Of a stretch of 64,000 bases of DNA, positions 18,581 through 26,757 are shown in pieces. A program made the position numbers and the translations under genes. Every line of letters begins with the position of its first letter. The first letter of the stretch is position 1. Below the pieces are notes generated by a model. That model was not told the DNA's origin. It did no database searches and saw only the letters and a program-made list of their open reading frames with translations. The stretch lies in NCBI GenBank assembly GCA_947490615.1, contig CANLHK010000011.1, forward strand, positions 1-64,000, in the 5' to 3' direction. This DNA is from Planctomycetaceae bacterium. GTDB taxonomy: Bacteria; Planctomycetota; Phycisphaerae; Phycisphaerales; SM1A02.

Positions 18581-19821
18581 CCGCGCCCATTCTCACACCG
18601 CCCTCCTCGTCACTTCCCGATGCGCTCGGGCGCTTTGGCCGTTTTGGCGGGCGCTATGTCCCCGAGACACTTCTTGCAGCGCTCGAAGAACTCGATGCGA
18701 GCTACCGCGCCGCACGCGACGATCCCTCGTTTCAGGCGGAGATCCATCGACTGCTCGGTGAGTTCGTAGGTCGACCCACGCAATGCACACCTGCCGAGCG
18801 ACTCACCGCGCACACAGGAGGCGCACACATCTGGCTCAAGCGGGAAGACCTTGCCCACACGGGTGCGCACAAGATCAACAACGCCCTCGCGCAAGCGCTC
18901 TTAGCCAAGCGCATGGGAAAGAAGCGCATCATCGCCGAGACAGGCGCAGGCCAGCATGGTGTCGCCACGGCCACCGCGTGCGCGCGGTTCGGACTCGAGT
19001 GCTGCGTCTACATGGGCAGCGAAGATGTGCGACGACAGCAGATGAATGTCTTTCGCATGAAGCTTCTTGGCGCCACGGTCATCGAAGTCGAGTCGGGCTC
19101 GCGCACGCTGAAAGACGCGACCAACGAAGCGATGCGCGATTGGATGGGCTCCGTCGGCAACACCCACTACATCATCGGGTCCGTTGTGGGACCGCATCCG
19201 TTTCCCATGATGGTGCGTGATTTCCAGAGCGTCATCGGTCGCGAGTGTCGCGCCCAATGCTTCGAGCGTTTCGGTCGACTGCCCGATGCTGTCGTGGCGT
19301 GTATCGGCGGCGGATCAAACGCAGCAGGCATCTTCTCTCCCTTTGCCAACGATCCGAGCGTGCGCTTGATCGGTGTCGAGGCACTCGGCCGTGGCGCCAC
19401 GGCGGGTGATCACGCTGCCACACTCACGCTCGGCGCACCAGGCGTGTTGCACGGCAGCATGAGCTATGTCCTGCAGGATGCCGATGGCCAGACCGCCGAA
19501 GTGCATTCGTGCAGCGCAGGCTTGGACTATCCAGGCGTTGGCCCTGAACACGCGTGGTGGAAAGAACAGAAGCGCGTCGAGTACATGGCTGCAAGCGATG
19601 ACGAAGCGCTCGCGGCGTTTCAGACCTTCTCGCGACTCGAAGGGATCATTCCCGCGCTTGAGACCTCGCATGCGATTCATGGAGCGCTTGTGGTGGCGCG
19701 GACGATGTCGCGCGATCAGCACCTCGTGATCAATGTCTCGGGTCGCGGTGATAAGGATGTTGCCGAAGTGATGCGGCTGCTGGGCCCGAAGGCCTCGGAC
19801 GCGGCCGCGCGCGGCCACTGA
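18577..19821 (+). CDS. trpB: Tryptophan synthase beta subunit
   Basis: A 414-residue PLP enzyme that joins indole and serine to tryptophan. [20 protein letters not shown] is the family start; [14 protein letters not shown] holds the PLP lysine; GGGSNAAG is the phosphate-binding loop; [16 protein letters not shown] and the ending NVSGRGDKD are also conserved. The ATG at 18577 gives an ATGA overlap with pssA and fits the usual N-terminus. No trpA or other trp gene is near, so tryptophan genes are scattered or trpB is here by operon rearrangement. It is the last gene of the 11.3-19.8 kb operon. Confidence 0.96.
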   Translation: MTAPILTPPSSSLPDALGRFGRFGGRYVPETLLAALEELDASYRAARDDPSFQAEIHRLLGEFVGRPTQCTPAERLTAHTGGAHIWLKREDLAHTGAHKINNALAQALLAKRMGKKRIIAETGAGQHGVATATACARFGLECCVYMGSEDVRRQQMNVFRMKLLGATVIEVESGSRTLKDATNEAMRDWMGSVGNTHYIIGSVVGPHPFPMMVRDFQSVIGRECRAQCFERFGRLPDAVVACIGGGSNAAGIFSPFANDPSVRLIGVEALGRGATAGDHAATLTLGAPGVLHGSMSYVLQDADGQTAEVHSCSAGLDYPGVGPEHAWWKEQKRVEYMAASDDEALAAFQTFSRLEGIIPALETSHAIHGALVVARTMSRDQHLVINVSGRGDKDVAEVMRLLGPKASDAAARGH

Positions 19822-19994
19822 GCGTCCGAGATCGATGTCGAGCGTGGGAAGAAGTGCGCAGGAAGAGGCTGAGAGTGCCGCCCGAGCGTTGGCGACGGCG
19901 AACCAACCCCAACCCACCCCAACTCTCCCACGGTGCGCCTCGAAACGCCGATGGTCTGCTACCTTTCGCGCCTTGAGTTCGCGCAGCAGACGCC

Positions 19995-20357
19995 ATGCCT
20001 CACTCGGTTCGATCCAATCCCCATCTCCGCCTGACCGCCGCGATCCTCGTGGCGATGCTCGCGGCGTTGGCTGGGTCTGTCGATGGCGATGGTCTCGAGC
20101 GAACCCGACGACACGACGCGCAGCGACTGCTTGGAACTCTGCGTCTCGTCTCGGTGCACGATGACGCTCCTAGTTGCGCGCAGCATGGTGTCGCGCATGT
20201 TGCGTTGCAGACTGCAGCGCGTTGCCGAGTTTCCGACGGAGCGCTCGCAGCCGATCGCGCCGATCTTCGCGCCTCACGCCGCACGCGCCTCGATGCGTCG
20301 CGTCCAACCGGTGTCGCGCTCTTGCGCACCACCGCGCTGCCACCACCGATCGCCTGA
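19995..20357 (+). CDS. Possible small exported protein upstream of secA
   Basis: A 120-residue frame with an N-terminal hydrophobic segment (LRLTAAILVAMLAALAGSV) like a signal peptide, then an Arg/Ala-rich region with two Cys. It fills most of the 635-base interval between trpB and secA. I do not recognise the family. The competing frames in this interval are worse, but high GC makes chance frames common, so the gene is only possible. A TACCTT hexamer at about 19960-19965 could be a -10. The interval 19822-19994 shows nothing else. Confidence 0.35.
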   Translation: MPHSVRSNPHLRLTAAILVAMLAALAGSVDGDGLERTRRHDAQRLLGTLRLVSVHDDAPSCAQHGVAHVALQTAARCRVSDGALAADRADLRASRRTRLDASRPTGVALLRTTALPPPIA

Positions 20358-20456
20358 TCCACAGGCTTGATTGGTTGGTCTTCCTCCCCATAGCACACCG
20401 CGATCGGTGCCTTGTCGCCGATTCACCCGCGAAATTCGCGAACGAAAGAGATACCT

Positions 20457-23400
20457 ATGAGTCAGCTCCTTAAGGGCATTCCCGTCATCGACTGGTTCGT
20501 GCGCATCACCATGGGCACCAAGAACCAGCGCGATGTGAAGCGCTACAACAAGATCGTCGACGCTGCCAATGCGCTCGAGCCTGAGGTTCGTCGCCTCACC
20601 GACGCGCTGTTGCGTGCCAAGACCGCCGAGTTCCGCACTCGTATCGCTGGAGGCGAAAAGCCCTACGCGCTCATCCCCGAAATCTTCGCGGTTGCCCGTG
20701 AAGCGATGGATCGTGGCGTTGGCATTCGCAACATCTTCAACCCCGCCCGAGGCGCCGATCTCAACGCCGATGGTCTCATCAACGCCGACGATCGGTTTGA
20801 TCCGTCTCGCCTCTCGAATGAGATGCGCGCGCTCTACGAGTCGACGCTGGCCACGATGCGGACCACGGAGCCAAGACTCCCCGAAGGCGACCTCAAGGGA
20901 AACGCCGCAGCCGTCGAAGCCTGGCAGTTTGTCGATATCCCCAATGACCTCTACGACGCCGTCCGCGCGATCTATCCGACTTCGCGTCCGCCGTTTCGCG
21001 CGCGTCCGTTTGATGTGCAGCTCATCGGCGGCATCGTGCTCGCTGAGGGCAAGATCGCCGAGATGAAGACGGGTGAAGGCAAGACCATCGTCGGACCGCT
21101 GGCCTGCTATCTCGCGGCGTGCGAGCACAAGCAAGTCCATGTCGTCACCGTGAACGACTACCTCGTGCAACGCGACCGCGATTGGACTTGGCCCTTCTTT
21201 CGCGCCTTGGGACTCACGGTTGGATCGATCCATCCGCAGCACATGCAGGATCACGAGGAGAAGAAGACCGCCTATGAGTGCGATGTGGTCTACGGCACCA
21301 CGAGCGAGTTTGGCTTTGACTACCTGCGCGACAACATGAAGACGCGCCCCGAGGAGCAGCTGCAGAAGCAGCGCGGGTTTGCCATCGTCGACGAGGTGGA
21401 CTCCATCCTCATCGATGAAGCGCGCACGCCGCTCATCATCTCGGGTCCCGCGCACTCCTCGCAGCCGCGCTACGACCTCGCCGACGCGATCGCACGACAT
21501 CTGGTCAATCGTCAGCGGGAATGGGACACCGCCAACGACGACTGCTCCCGCATCGAAGAGCGCGTCGCTGCGTTTGAAGGCGACATCCGCAACGCCCGTG
21601 AGAAGAGCTCGATCCCTGGCATGAAGTCGGGCATGGAGCAGGCGCGCAAGGATCTCGCCACCGCGCAAGCGCGTCGCGATCGTCACCAGCAGTTCTATGA
21701 AGTCGAACTCGACAAGAAGCAGGCCGCGCTCACCCACCAAGGTGTCGAAGAAGCCCAGAAGGCCGCCAAAAAGATCGATCCCTCGGTCGGCAGTTTCTAT
21801 GTCGGCGACAACATCGATCTTCCGCACCTAGTCGAACAGTCCGTGCGCGCTCACACCGTGTACATGCGCGATCGCGATTATGTCGTCGCGCCTGATGACC
21901 AAGGTGTCGAGGGCGTCGTGATCGTCGATCAGAACACGGGCCGCAAGATGGTCGGCCGTCAGTGGTCGGATGGTCTGCACCAAGCCGTTGAGGCGAAGGA
22001 GAAGGTGCGCATCAAAGAAGAGACGCAGACGATGGCGACCATCACCATCCAGAACTACTTCAAGCTCTACAAGCGCCTCTCAGGCATGACGGGAACCGCC
22101 GACACCGAGGCCACCGAGTTCCACGAGATCTACCGACTCGATGTGGTGTCGATCCCGACCAATGTCCCGATCGCCCGCTACGACCGACAGGATCGCGTCT
22201 ATCTCTCGCAGAAGGACAAGTGGAACGCGATCGTCGAAGAGATCAAGCTCTGCCACGATGTCGGCCGTCCCGTGCTTGTGGGAACCACCAGCGTCGAGAA
22301 GAGTGAGATGGTCGCACGACTCCTGCACTCGAAGTACCAGATCAAGCATGAAGTCCTCAACGCCAAGCATCACGAGCGCGAAGCGGAAATCGTCCTTGGT
22401 GCGGGCCAACTCGGCGGCGTGATGATCGCCACCAACATGGCTGGTCGTGGAACCGACATCAAGCTGCGTCTCTTTGCTCGTGCCGACCTCATCGAGCACT
22501 GGAAGCGCCGCAACATCGCACCCAAGGAAGTCAAGGCTGAGATGGCTGATGAGGAGATCATCGGCCACTGCTACCGGCATCTGGCCGAGCGCGCGTTAGG
22601 CAAGGACAACACCACTGGCAAGGATCCTGCGTCGCTGCGCCTCTTGCTCTTGCGGAAGTGGGCCGTCGAGCGCGCCAAGATCAGCGAGAAGCGAGCCGAC
22701 GCGCTCAACACCGAGCAACTCGTGGAGATCCTCGACGATGTGGGCTTCCCTCCGATCCATCGACTGGCGATCTGGTCGGGTGTCGAAGAGATGGGCGGAC
22801 TCCACATCGTCGGCACCGAGCGCCACGAGAGCCGACGCATCGACAACCAGCTCCGTGGACGCGCAGGTCGTCAGGGTGACAACGGTTCGAGCCGCTTCTT
22901 CCTCTCGATGGAAGATGATCTGATGAAGCTCTTCGCGGGCAAGGTCATGCTCGCCGCGCTCTCGAAACTCGGCATGAAGGAAGGCGACGATCTTGAGGAC
23001 GCGTTGCTCACGCGTTCGATTGAGAAGGCGCAACGCAAGGTCGAAGAGCGCAATTTCCAACAGCGCAAGAACATCCTCGAGTACGACGAGCCCATGGAGC
23101 ATCAGCGCCGCGCCTTCTACGGCCTGCGCCAACCCATCGTCGAATCCAAGGGCGTCAAGGAACTCGTGCTGCGCTATGTCGAAGACTCGATCGACAAGGC
23201 CGCCGACGATTACCTCGGCAAGATGCATCTCCCCAACACCCTCGCGGAATGGGTGCGCGAACATTGCGGCGTTGCCATCGAGGCTGATCGATTCCTGAAG
23301 AAGGATCGCGAGGAGATCGAGAAGCTCATTCGTGTCGACGCAGCCGAAGAAGCACAGGAGTCCATTCGCGCGACGGCGGGCGAGTGCCTGCCTCTCGAGC

Positions 23401-24590
23401 TAGAGCCCTCCGAATGGGATGCTGAAGGCTTCGCGGCTTGGGCGCGCAGCAACTATGGCGCCGAGATCCTGCCTGATGAGATCCGGGCGATGGGACGCGA
23501 CCGCGCCATCGGTCGGGTGCAGTCGGCTGCGATCAGCAAGTTTGCAGAAGTGGACCTCTCGCCGATTGCGTCGTTCTTGGTTCCCAACTTCGGGGCCACG
23601 CAACTCGCGCATTGGGCCAATCGCAAGTTCGGCGCGCAGCTCGAGGACAATGTCTTCCTCGGTGCCACGACGCCGGACGAAGCGGCGTCCATGCTCATCG
23701 CCAAAGCGCTCGAGCTGTACCGAACTCGTGAGATTGCCTACCCAATTGACTTCGCCATCGAAACCACCAACGCGACGATGCAACAGGATCCCGCGGCGGC
23801 GCTGGCGCAGTTCTGCACCTTTGTGAAGGCGCGCTACGGGTTGGAGTGGGACGCGAGCAGTTTGCCGTCCAACGATCCGTCGGAGTTGCGTCGCCTCATC
23901 CTTGAGCGCGCACAATCGATCGATGACACCCAGATCGGTCACCGCGCGCAGCGCTGCCTGGCCAACGGTCGCGATGCGGACTCCATTCGCCATTGGTTTG
24001 CCGAAGAGTGCCTCGTCCGCTTGTCCGAAAGTGAGCACGCCGACGCTGCAGAGCACCCCGAGGTGTTTGTCCGTGCGAAGCTCGCCGATCTCGTGCGACT
24101 TGAACTCACCCAGTTTGAACGCTGGGTGCTCATGTCGATTCTGGACAACGCGTGGAAGGACAACCTCCACTCGATGGATCAGATTCGCGACTCGATTGGG
24201 TTCCGTGCCTTCAGTCAGAAGGATCCGCGTATTGAGTTCAAACGCGAGAGCGCGCGGACCTTCAATGAGATGCAGGAGACGATTCGCGACCGCGTCACCG
24301 ACATCGCCTTCCGCGGGCGGCTTGCGCCTCAAGCGCCGCGTCCTCAAGCGCGACCGCAACAGGCCATCGCAGCCAATGCAGCCGCAGGTGCGACTGCAGG
24401 AACGGCGACGATCACCGGTGCCAGTGCAGCCGCGCCTTCCGCGCCAAGCGCTGCGGCACCAGCACTCGCAGCGCAAACGCCTGTCGATCCCTCCACGATC
24501 GCCGTCGTCGGGCGCAACGAACCGTGCCCGTGCGGCAGCGGACTGAAGTACCGCCAGTGCCACGGCAAGAAGCCCGACGCATCGGCGTGA
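20457..24590 (+). CDS. secA: Protein translocase ATPase SecA, oversized form
   Basis: A 1377-residue SecA, the motor of Sec export; most bacterial SecA have about 800-950 residues. EMKTGEGKTIVGPL is Walker A, VDEVDSILIDEARTPLIISG is the DEAD region, TNMAGRGTDIKL and LRGRAGRQGDNGSSRFFLSM are helicase motifs, and EPCPCGSGLKYRQCHGKK is the C-terminal zinc motif that binds SecB or ribosomes. Extra parts are visible: a DLNADGLINADD loop (residues 101-112) that matches a dockerin/EF-hand calcium loop; a helical insert near residues 345-440; and four related helical units at about 927, 991, 1049 and 1114 in the helical scaffold domain. The start at 20457 gives MSQLLKGIPVIDW and lies 6 bases after a GAAAGAG purine run. 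Confidence 0.95.
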   Translation: MSQLLKGIPVIDWFVRITMGTKNQRDVKRYNKIVDAANALEPEVRRLTDALLRAKTAEFRTRIAGGEKPYALIPEIFAVAREAMDRGVGIRNIFNPARGADLNADGLINADDRFDPSRLSNEMRALYESTLATMRTTEPRLPEGDLKGNAAAVEAWQFVDIPNDLYDAVRAIYPTSRPPFRARPFDVQLIGGIVLAEGKIAEMKTGEGKTIVGPLACYLAACEHKQVHVVTVNDYLVQRDRDWTWPFFRALGLTVGSIHPQHMQDHEEKKTAYECDVVYGTTSEFGFDYLRDNMKTRPEEQLQKQRGFAIVDEVDSILIDEARTPLIISGPAHSSQPRYDLADAIARHLVNRQREWDTANDDCSRIEERVAAFEGDIRNAREKSSIPGMKSGMEQARKDLATAQARRDRHQQFYEVELDKKQAALTHQGVEEAQKAAKKIDPSVGSFYVGDNIDLPHLVEQSVRAHTVYMRDRDYVVAPDDQGVEGVVIVDQNTGRKMVGRQWSDGLHQAVEAKEKVRIKEETQTMATITIQNYFKLYKRLSGMTGTADTEATEFHEIYRLDVVSIPTNVPIARYDRQDRVYLSQKDKWNAIVEEIKLCHDVGRPVLVGTTSVEKSEMVARLLHSKYQIKHEVLNAKHHEREAEIVLGAGQLGGVMIATNMAGRGTDIKLRLFARADLIEHWKRRNIAPKEVKAEMADEEIIGHCYRHLAERALGKDNTTGKDPASLRLLLLRKWAVERAKISEKRADALNTEQLVEILDDVGFPPIHRLAIWSGVEEMGGLHIVGTERHESRRIDNQLRGRAGRQGDNGSSRFFLSMEDDLMKLFAGKVMLAALSKLGMKEGDDLEDALLTRSIEKAQRKVEERNFQQRKNILEYDEPMEHQRRAFYGLRQPIVESKGVKELVLRYVEDSIDKAADDYLGKMHLPNTLAEWVREHCGVAIEADRFLKKDREEIEKLIRVDAAEEAQESIRATAGECLPLELEPSEWDAEGFAAWARSNYGAEILPDEIRAMGRDRAIGRVQSAAISKFAEVDLSPIASFLVPNFGATQLAHWANRKFGAQLEDNVFLGATTPDEAASMLIAKALELYRTREIAYPIDFAIETTNATMQQDPAAALAQFCTFVKARYGLEWDASSLPSNDPSELRRLILERAQSIDDTQIGHRAQRCLANGRDADSIRHWFAEECLVRLSESEHADAAEHPEVFVRAKLADLVRLELTQFERWVLMSILDNAWKDNLHSMDQIRDSIGFRAFSQKDPRIEFKRESARTFNEMQETIRDRVTDIAFRGRLAPQAPRPQARPQQAIAANAAAGATAGTATITGASAAAPSAPSAAAPALAAQTPVDPSTIAVVGRNEPCPCGSGLKYRQCHGKKPDASA

Positions 24591-24615
24591 CACGCGCGCG
24601 ACTGCAACGAGAATC

Positions 24616-24644
24616 ACGCAGCCCCGCCACGCGCGGGGCTGCGT
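24616..24644 (+). terminator. Hairpin after secA
   Basis: A perfect 12-base-pair stem (acgcagccccgc / gcggggctgcgt) with a 5-base loop, 25 bases after the secA stop. There is no clear T run, so it may be a terminator of low U content or only an RNA-stabilising hairpin. Confidence 0.6.
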
Positions 24645-24667
24645 CGTTGGGTGGGAGCGCGGTGCGC

Positions 24668-24695
24668 TTGACGCACTGAGCAAAATCGCTAGACT
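24668..24695 (+). promoter_or_regulatory. Sigma70 promoter of tRNA-Lys
   Basis: TTGACG (24668-24673), 16-base spacer, TAGACT (24690-24695). The tRNA begins at 24709, at the expected distance for a short 5' leader. This is the clearest promoter in the window and gives a reference for the -10 hexamers proposed elsewhere. Confidence 0.75.
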
Positions 24696-24708
24696 CCGCC
24701 CCCTTGAA

Positions 24709-24781
<73 letters not shown>

Positions 24782-24822
24782 TTCGGCTCAACCGTCGGAC
24801 AACGCAAGAACGACGATGGTTG

Positions 24823-24857
24823 GAAGGCGGAGGAAGACTCCGCCTTCTTCTGTTTTT
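24823..24857 (+). terminator. Rho-independent terminator of tRNA-Lys
   Basis: A 9-base-pair stem (gaaggcgga / tccgccttc) with a 7-base loop is followed by ttctgttttt. It ends before the ATG at 24873, which is why the next gene is not started at 24816. Confidence 0.8.
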
Positions 24858-24872
24858 GGTTCCAATGCAGCC

Positions 24873-26039
24873 ATGGCGAGCGACCGCACCAGCATCGACG
24901 ACGCGATTCGAATCGTGCACGCCCAGCGCGATGTGGAAGAGTCGGAGCGCGTCCGCCAACTCGGCGGACTCTTGGTGCACGACCTCAACAATGTGCTCTT
25001 TGCGTTGCTCGGGCGGCTGCAACTTCTGCAACGCCGCGCCGCGGACGCCGAAACCAAGGACGCCGCTGCGAAATTGCTTGAGACTGCGCGGCTCCTCGAA
25101 TCCCAAGTGGTTCGATTGCACGCAGCATGCCAACGCGAAGGCGCAGGAGCAGATCGTTCCAACGCGCGCGCTGCTGTTGGTGCGGCACTGCGTGAGAGCG
25201 TTGCGACACTTCCGAGCTCGCTGCGCCCGCTCGACCTCGAAGCCACTGTGGGAGCGATCCCCGCTGACGCCTCCTTCGAAGGTGATGCCTCACAGATGGC
25301 TGTTGCGCTGCGTCAAGCGCTCGCACTCCACCGTGCTCGCGCGCGCGGACCACTCACGATCGAGATCTCGGCCACAGCGGGAGACGATGCGGCGATCACC
25401 ATCACCGTGAGTGATGACGGCGGCGCTCCTCGATCGATCCCTACTGCGCCCTCACTCCTCGGCGATGGTTTTGACCTTTCGGAACTTCCCCTCGCCGCGG
25501 CGCATCGCGCCATCCGCGACTTCGGTGGATCGATCACCTGCAGCGCCATTGGTGTTGGCAGCGCAGCCACGGGACTCCGTACGACGATCCACTTTCCCGT
25601 CTCGCGCACCATCTCCATCGCGCGCCTTGACGCGGCGGGAACGCAGACGGCTCCTGGACACTGCGACGACGAAGATGCATGTGTCCCACCAGCGCGACGA
25701 GTCCTCGTCGCCGACGATGATGTGTCGGTGCGCGCGGTCCTTGTCGCAGCACTTGAAGCCATCGGCGACGAGGTCGACACCCTCAACACTCCAGGTTCGT
25801 GTGACGCGCACCCTGATCTTGCCTCGTTTGATGTGGTGATTCTCGACGCAGGCGGCGGCGGCATCGAAGCCCTCGCTCGATTGCGCGCGCGAGGCGTTGG
25901 CGTGCCCGTGCTCGTCGCCAGCGGCGAAGAGATCGCGTTACGCCCTGATCCGCTGACCCGCTTCTTACTGAAGCCGTTCCCGCTCAAGTCGCTCGACCGC
26001 GAACTCGCGGCGTTGTCGGCGCTCAAGATTCGGGCGTAG
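24873..26039 (+). CDS. Soluble histidine-kinase-like protein with C-terminal receiver domain
   Basis: A 388-residue protein without membrane or sensor segments. VHDLNNVLFALLGRLQLL (about residues 35-52) is an H box with the phospho-accepting His. The HATPase region is weak: the N-box Asn is not in EGDASQMAVALRQALALH, the G1 box is only SDDGGAP, and the last helix AAAHRAIRDFGGSITCSA is recognisable. The receiver (about 275-385) has the acidic pair in VLVADDDVSVRAV, Asp in VVILDAGG, Ser in VLVASGEE and Lys in FLLKPF, so it looks able to accept phosphate. It may be a pseudokinase or a phosphotransfer protein. No partner regulator is adjacent. It overlaps the convergent Nudix gene by 17 bases. 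Confidence 0.75.
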   Translation: MASDRTSIDDAIRIVHAQRDVEESERVRQLGGLLVHDLNNVLFALLGRLQLLQRRAADAETKDAAAKLLETARLLESQVVRLHAACQREGAGADRSNARAAVGAALRESVATLPSSLRPLDLEATVGAIPADASFEGDASQMAVALRQALALHRARARGPLTIEISATAGDDAAITITVSDDGGAPRSIPTAPSLLGDGFDLSELPLAAAHRAIRDFGGSITCSAIGVGSAATGLRTTIHFPVSRTISIARLDAAGTQTAPGHCDDEDACVPPARRVLVADDDVSVRAVLVAALEAIGDEVDTLNTPGSCDAHPDLASFDVVILDAGGGGIEALARLRARGVGVPVLVASGEEIALRPDPLTRFLLKPFPLKSLDRELAALSALKIRA

Positions 26040-26718
26040 TTCCGCGCGCGTCTCGCTTCAGGACGGCCCGAGCGATCGACAGCATGCGTTCAGCCACAGG
26101 CGCCAACGCAGCGCGAATGGATAGATCCAACGCGTCAGGGTCAACCATGCGGAACTCGTCGTATTCCCAGCCGATCTCAGGCAGCGCGTCCGCTTCGATC
26201 GAGAGTTGGTGCACGACTTCCCAGGTATAGGCGTGAGGATCGAAGAGCAGTGCGATCGCGACGGGCGGTTTCGCTGCTTCAATCTTGGCTTCTTCGCGCA
26301 GCTCGCGAAGAATTTCCTCCGCAGGCAACGCGCCAGGCTCGACGGTTCCGCCAGGAACGAACTCCCACGCGCCAGGGAAAAACGCGACGCGCTCGGAACG
26401 CTTTCCTAAGAGCACCCGCGATCCATCGGTCGCCACCGCCTTCACACCCAACGGTCGAACCAAACAATCCAAGCCCGTGGTCTGCACGGCGTAGAAGCGA
26501 TACGAGCACTCCTGCACATGAATCTGCACGCCGCCATGTCCGTTGCGGCTCACACCGAGGACATGCAGCAGCGCACCATCGAAATACCGCGGATTCGCAG
26601 CACAAAGCGCGTCCCATCGTCGATCGACTTCCGCCAGAGACACGCACGCAGGAACGAACCGTCCCTCGACGGGCACGACCACGGGAGGCCTGCGAAGTTG
26701 GATCGTTCGAGGGAGCAC
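26023..26718 (-). CDS. Nudix-family hydrolase
   Basis: A 231-residue protein. An N-terminal region of about 90 residues (FVPACVSLAEVDRRWDALCA) precedes a Nudix domain whose box is GGTVEPGALPAEEILRELRE followed by EAKI. The metal-binding core REL-x-EE is intact, but the first Glu after GG..EPG is Ala and the Gly after EE is Lys, so the substrate class is hard to predict. Nudix enzymes hydrolyse nucleoside diphosphate derivatives. It is divergent from the POT transporter with a 39-base gap, and its 3' end overlaps the kinase-like gene by 17 bases. Confidence 0.85.
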   Translation of the reverse strand: MLPRTIQLRRPPVVVPVEGRFVPACVSLAEVDRRWDALCAANPRYFDGALLHVLGVSRNGHGGVQIHVQECSYRFYAVQTTGLDCLVRPLGVKAVATDGSRVLLGKRSERVAFFPGAWEFVPGGTVEPGALPAEEILRELREEAKIEAAKPPVAIALLFDPHAYTWEVVHQLSIEADALPEIGWEYDEFRMVDPDALDLSIRAALAPVAERMLSIARAVLKRDARGTTPES

Positions 26719-26757
26719 GCGCCGCAGGGTAGCGCGCGAGCTATTAGGCTACGGAGT

